Of a stretch of DNA of 33,191 bases, positions 33,153 through 33,191 are shown one piece after another. Where the stretch lies: positions 1-33,191 of the forward strand of contig JAEZIN010000036.1 in NCBI GenBank assembly GCA_023436585.1, in the 5' to 3' direction. Position numbers and translations under genes: made by a program. How positions within the stretch are numbered: the stretch's first letter is position 1; the number at the start of each line of letters is the position of its first letter. The notes under the pieces are model-generated. The model did no database searches, was not told where the DNA came from, and was given only the letters and a program-made list of their open reading frames with translations. The DNA is from Bacillota bacterium (GTDB taxonomy: Bacteria > Bacillota > Clostridia > Christensenellales > Aristaeellaceae).

Positions 33153-33191
33153 ATGTCAAGACATAAACAATCGATGGATGGCAATACAGCT
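33153..33191 (+). CDS. nifJ: Pyruvate:ferredoxin (flavodoxin) oxidoreductase, first 13 codons
   Basis: Only the first 13 codons are in the window, encoding MSRHKQSMDGNTA. The MDGNTA block is the conserved N-terminus of pyruvate:ferredoxin oxidoreductase, which oxidises pyruvate to acetyl-CoA + CO2 with reduction of ferredoxin. The start is ATG with AAGGAGG nine nt upstream and a good promoter ahead, which suits a highly expressed fermentation gene. The assignment rests on a short motif, so it is likely but unproven. Confidence 0.75.
   Translation, partial: MSRHKQSMDGNTA

Noticed and set aside
1..33191. Mobile elements, CRISPR arrays or prophage
   Set aside because: No transposase, integrase, direct-repeat array or phage structural genes were found; repeats seen are hairpins or short operator-like motifs.

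Overview
The window looks like chromosomal DNA of an anaerobic, spore-forming, plant-polysaccharide-degrading Clostridium, most like the Ruminiclostridium group (C. cellulolyticum / C. papyrosolvens). This rests on protein content and style, not on a database match. The DNA is AT-rich, Shine-Dalgarno sites are strong, and TTG starts are frequent. There is a GTP-type PEP carboxykinase, the start of pyruvate:ferredoxin oxidoreductase, a BofA-type sporulation protein and a set of hemicellulose genes. I see no phage, IS element, CRISPR array or rRNA.

Layout: 1-585, a DUF262 protein cut by the window edge. 896-2914, a YyaL-type thioredoxin-domain protein. 2996-7720 (minus), five tightly spaced genes: two Get3/ArsA-like ATPases flanking a 74-aa protein, a ThuA-like protein and glucuronate isomerase. 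7840-8340, a MarR repressor whose promoter carries two copies of a 17-bp operator, with a third copy before the ATPase genes. 8512-10305, PEP carboxykinase. 10781-11881, a duplicated P-loop ATPase. 11942-12901, a CE7 acetyl-xylan esterase. 13044-14474, an AzgA-type purine permease. 14672-14849, a 36-aa gene ending in a perfect 32-bp hairpin. 14925-16961, a methionyl-tRNA synthetase-like protein with a damaged KMSKS loop. 17188-18862, a chorismatase-like protein and a LoaP-type antiterminator. 19208-24598, a sugar ABC importer with a GH3 glycosidase. 24806-24958, a possible 50-aa membrane protein. 24969-28173, a CmpB-family protein and an ABC-2 transporter. 28380-29666, a tandem HD/HD-GYP protein. 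29852-29942, tRNA-Ser(GGA). 30224-33191, pssA, a HAD phosphatase, a glycine-zipper protein, yaaL-bofA and the first 13 codons of pyruvate:ferredoxin oxidoreductase.

How the genes fit together: the CE7 esterase, GH3 enzyme, sugar importer and glucuronate isomerase fit cytoplasmic processing of imported, acetylated, glucuronic-acid-decorated xylo-oligosaccharides. They sit in separate transcription units. The importer has no ATPase of its own and probably uses a shared MsmX-type one. PEP carboxykinase and pyruvate:ferredoxin oxidoreductase belong to central fermentative metabolism.

The least ordinary parts are: (i) loaP next to a chorismatase-like gene and upstream of the synthetase-like gene, which could be a small specialised-metabolism locus; (ii) the MarR-controlled pair of Get3-like ATPases with a small protein between them; (iii) two small genes, at 14739-14849 and 24806-24958. 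Start codons were chosen by ribosome-binding-site spacing and several differ from the longest open frame.
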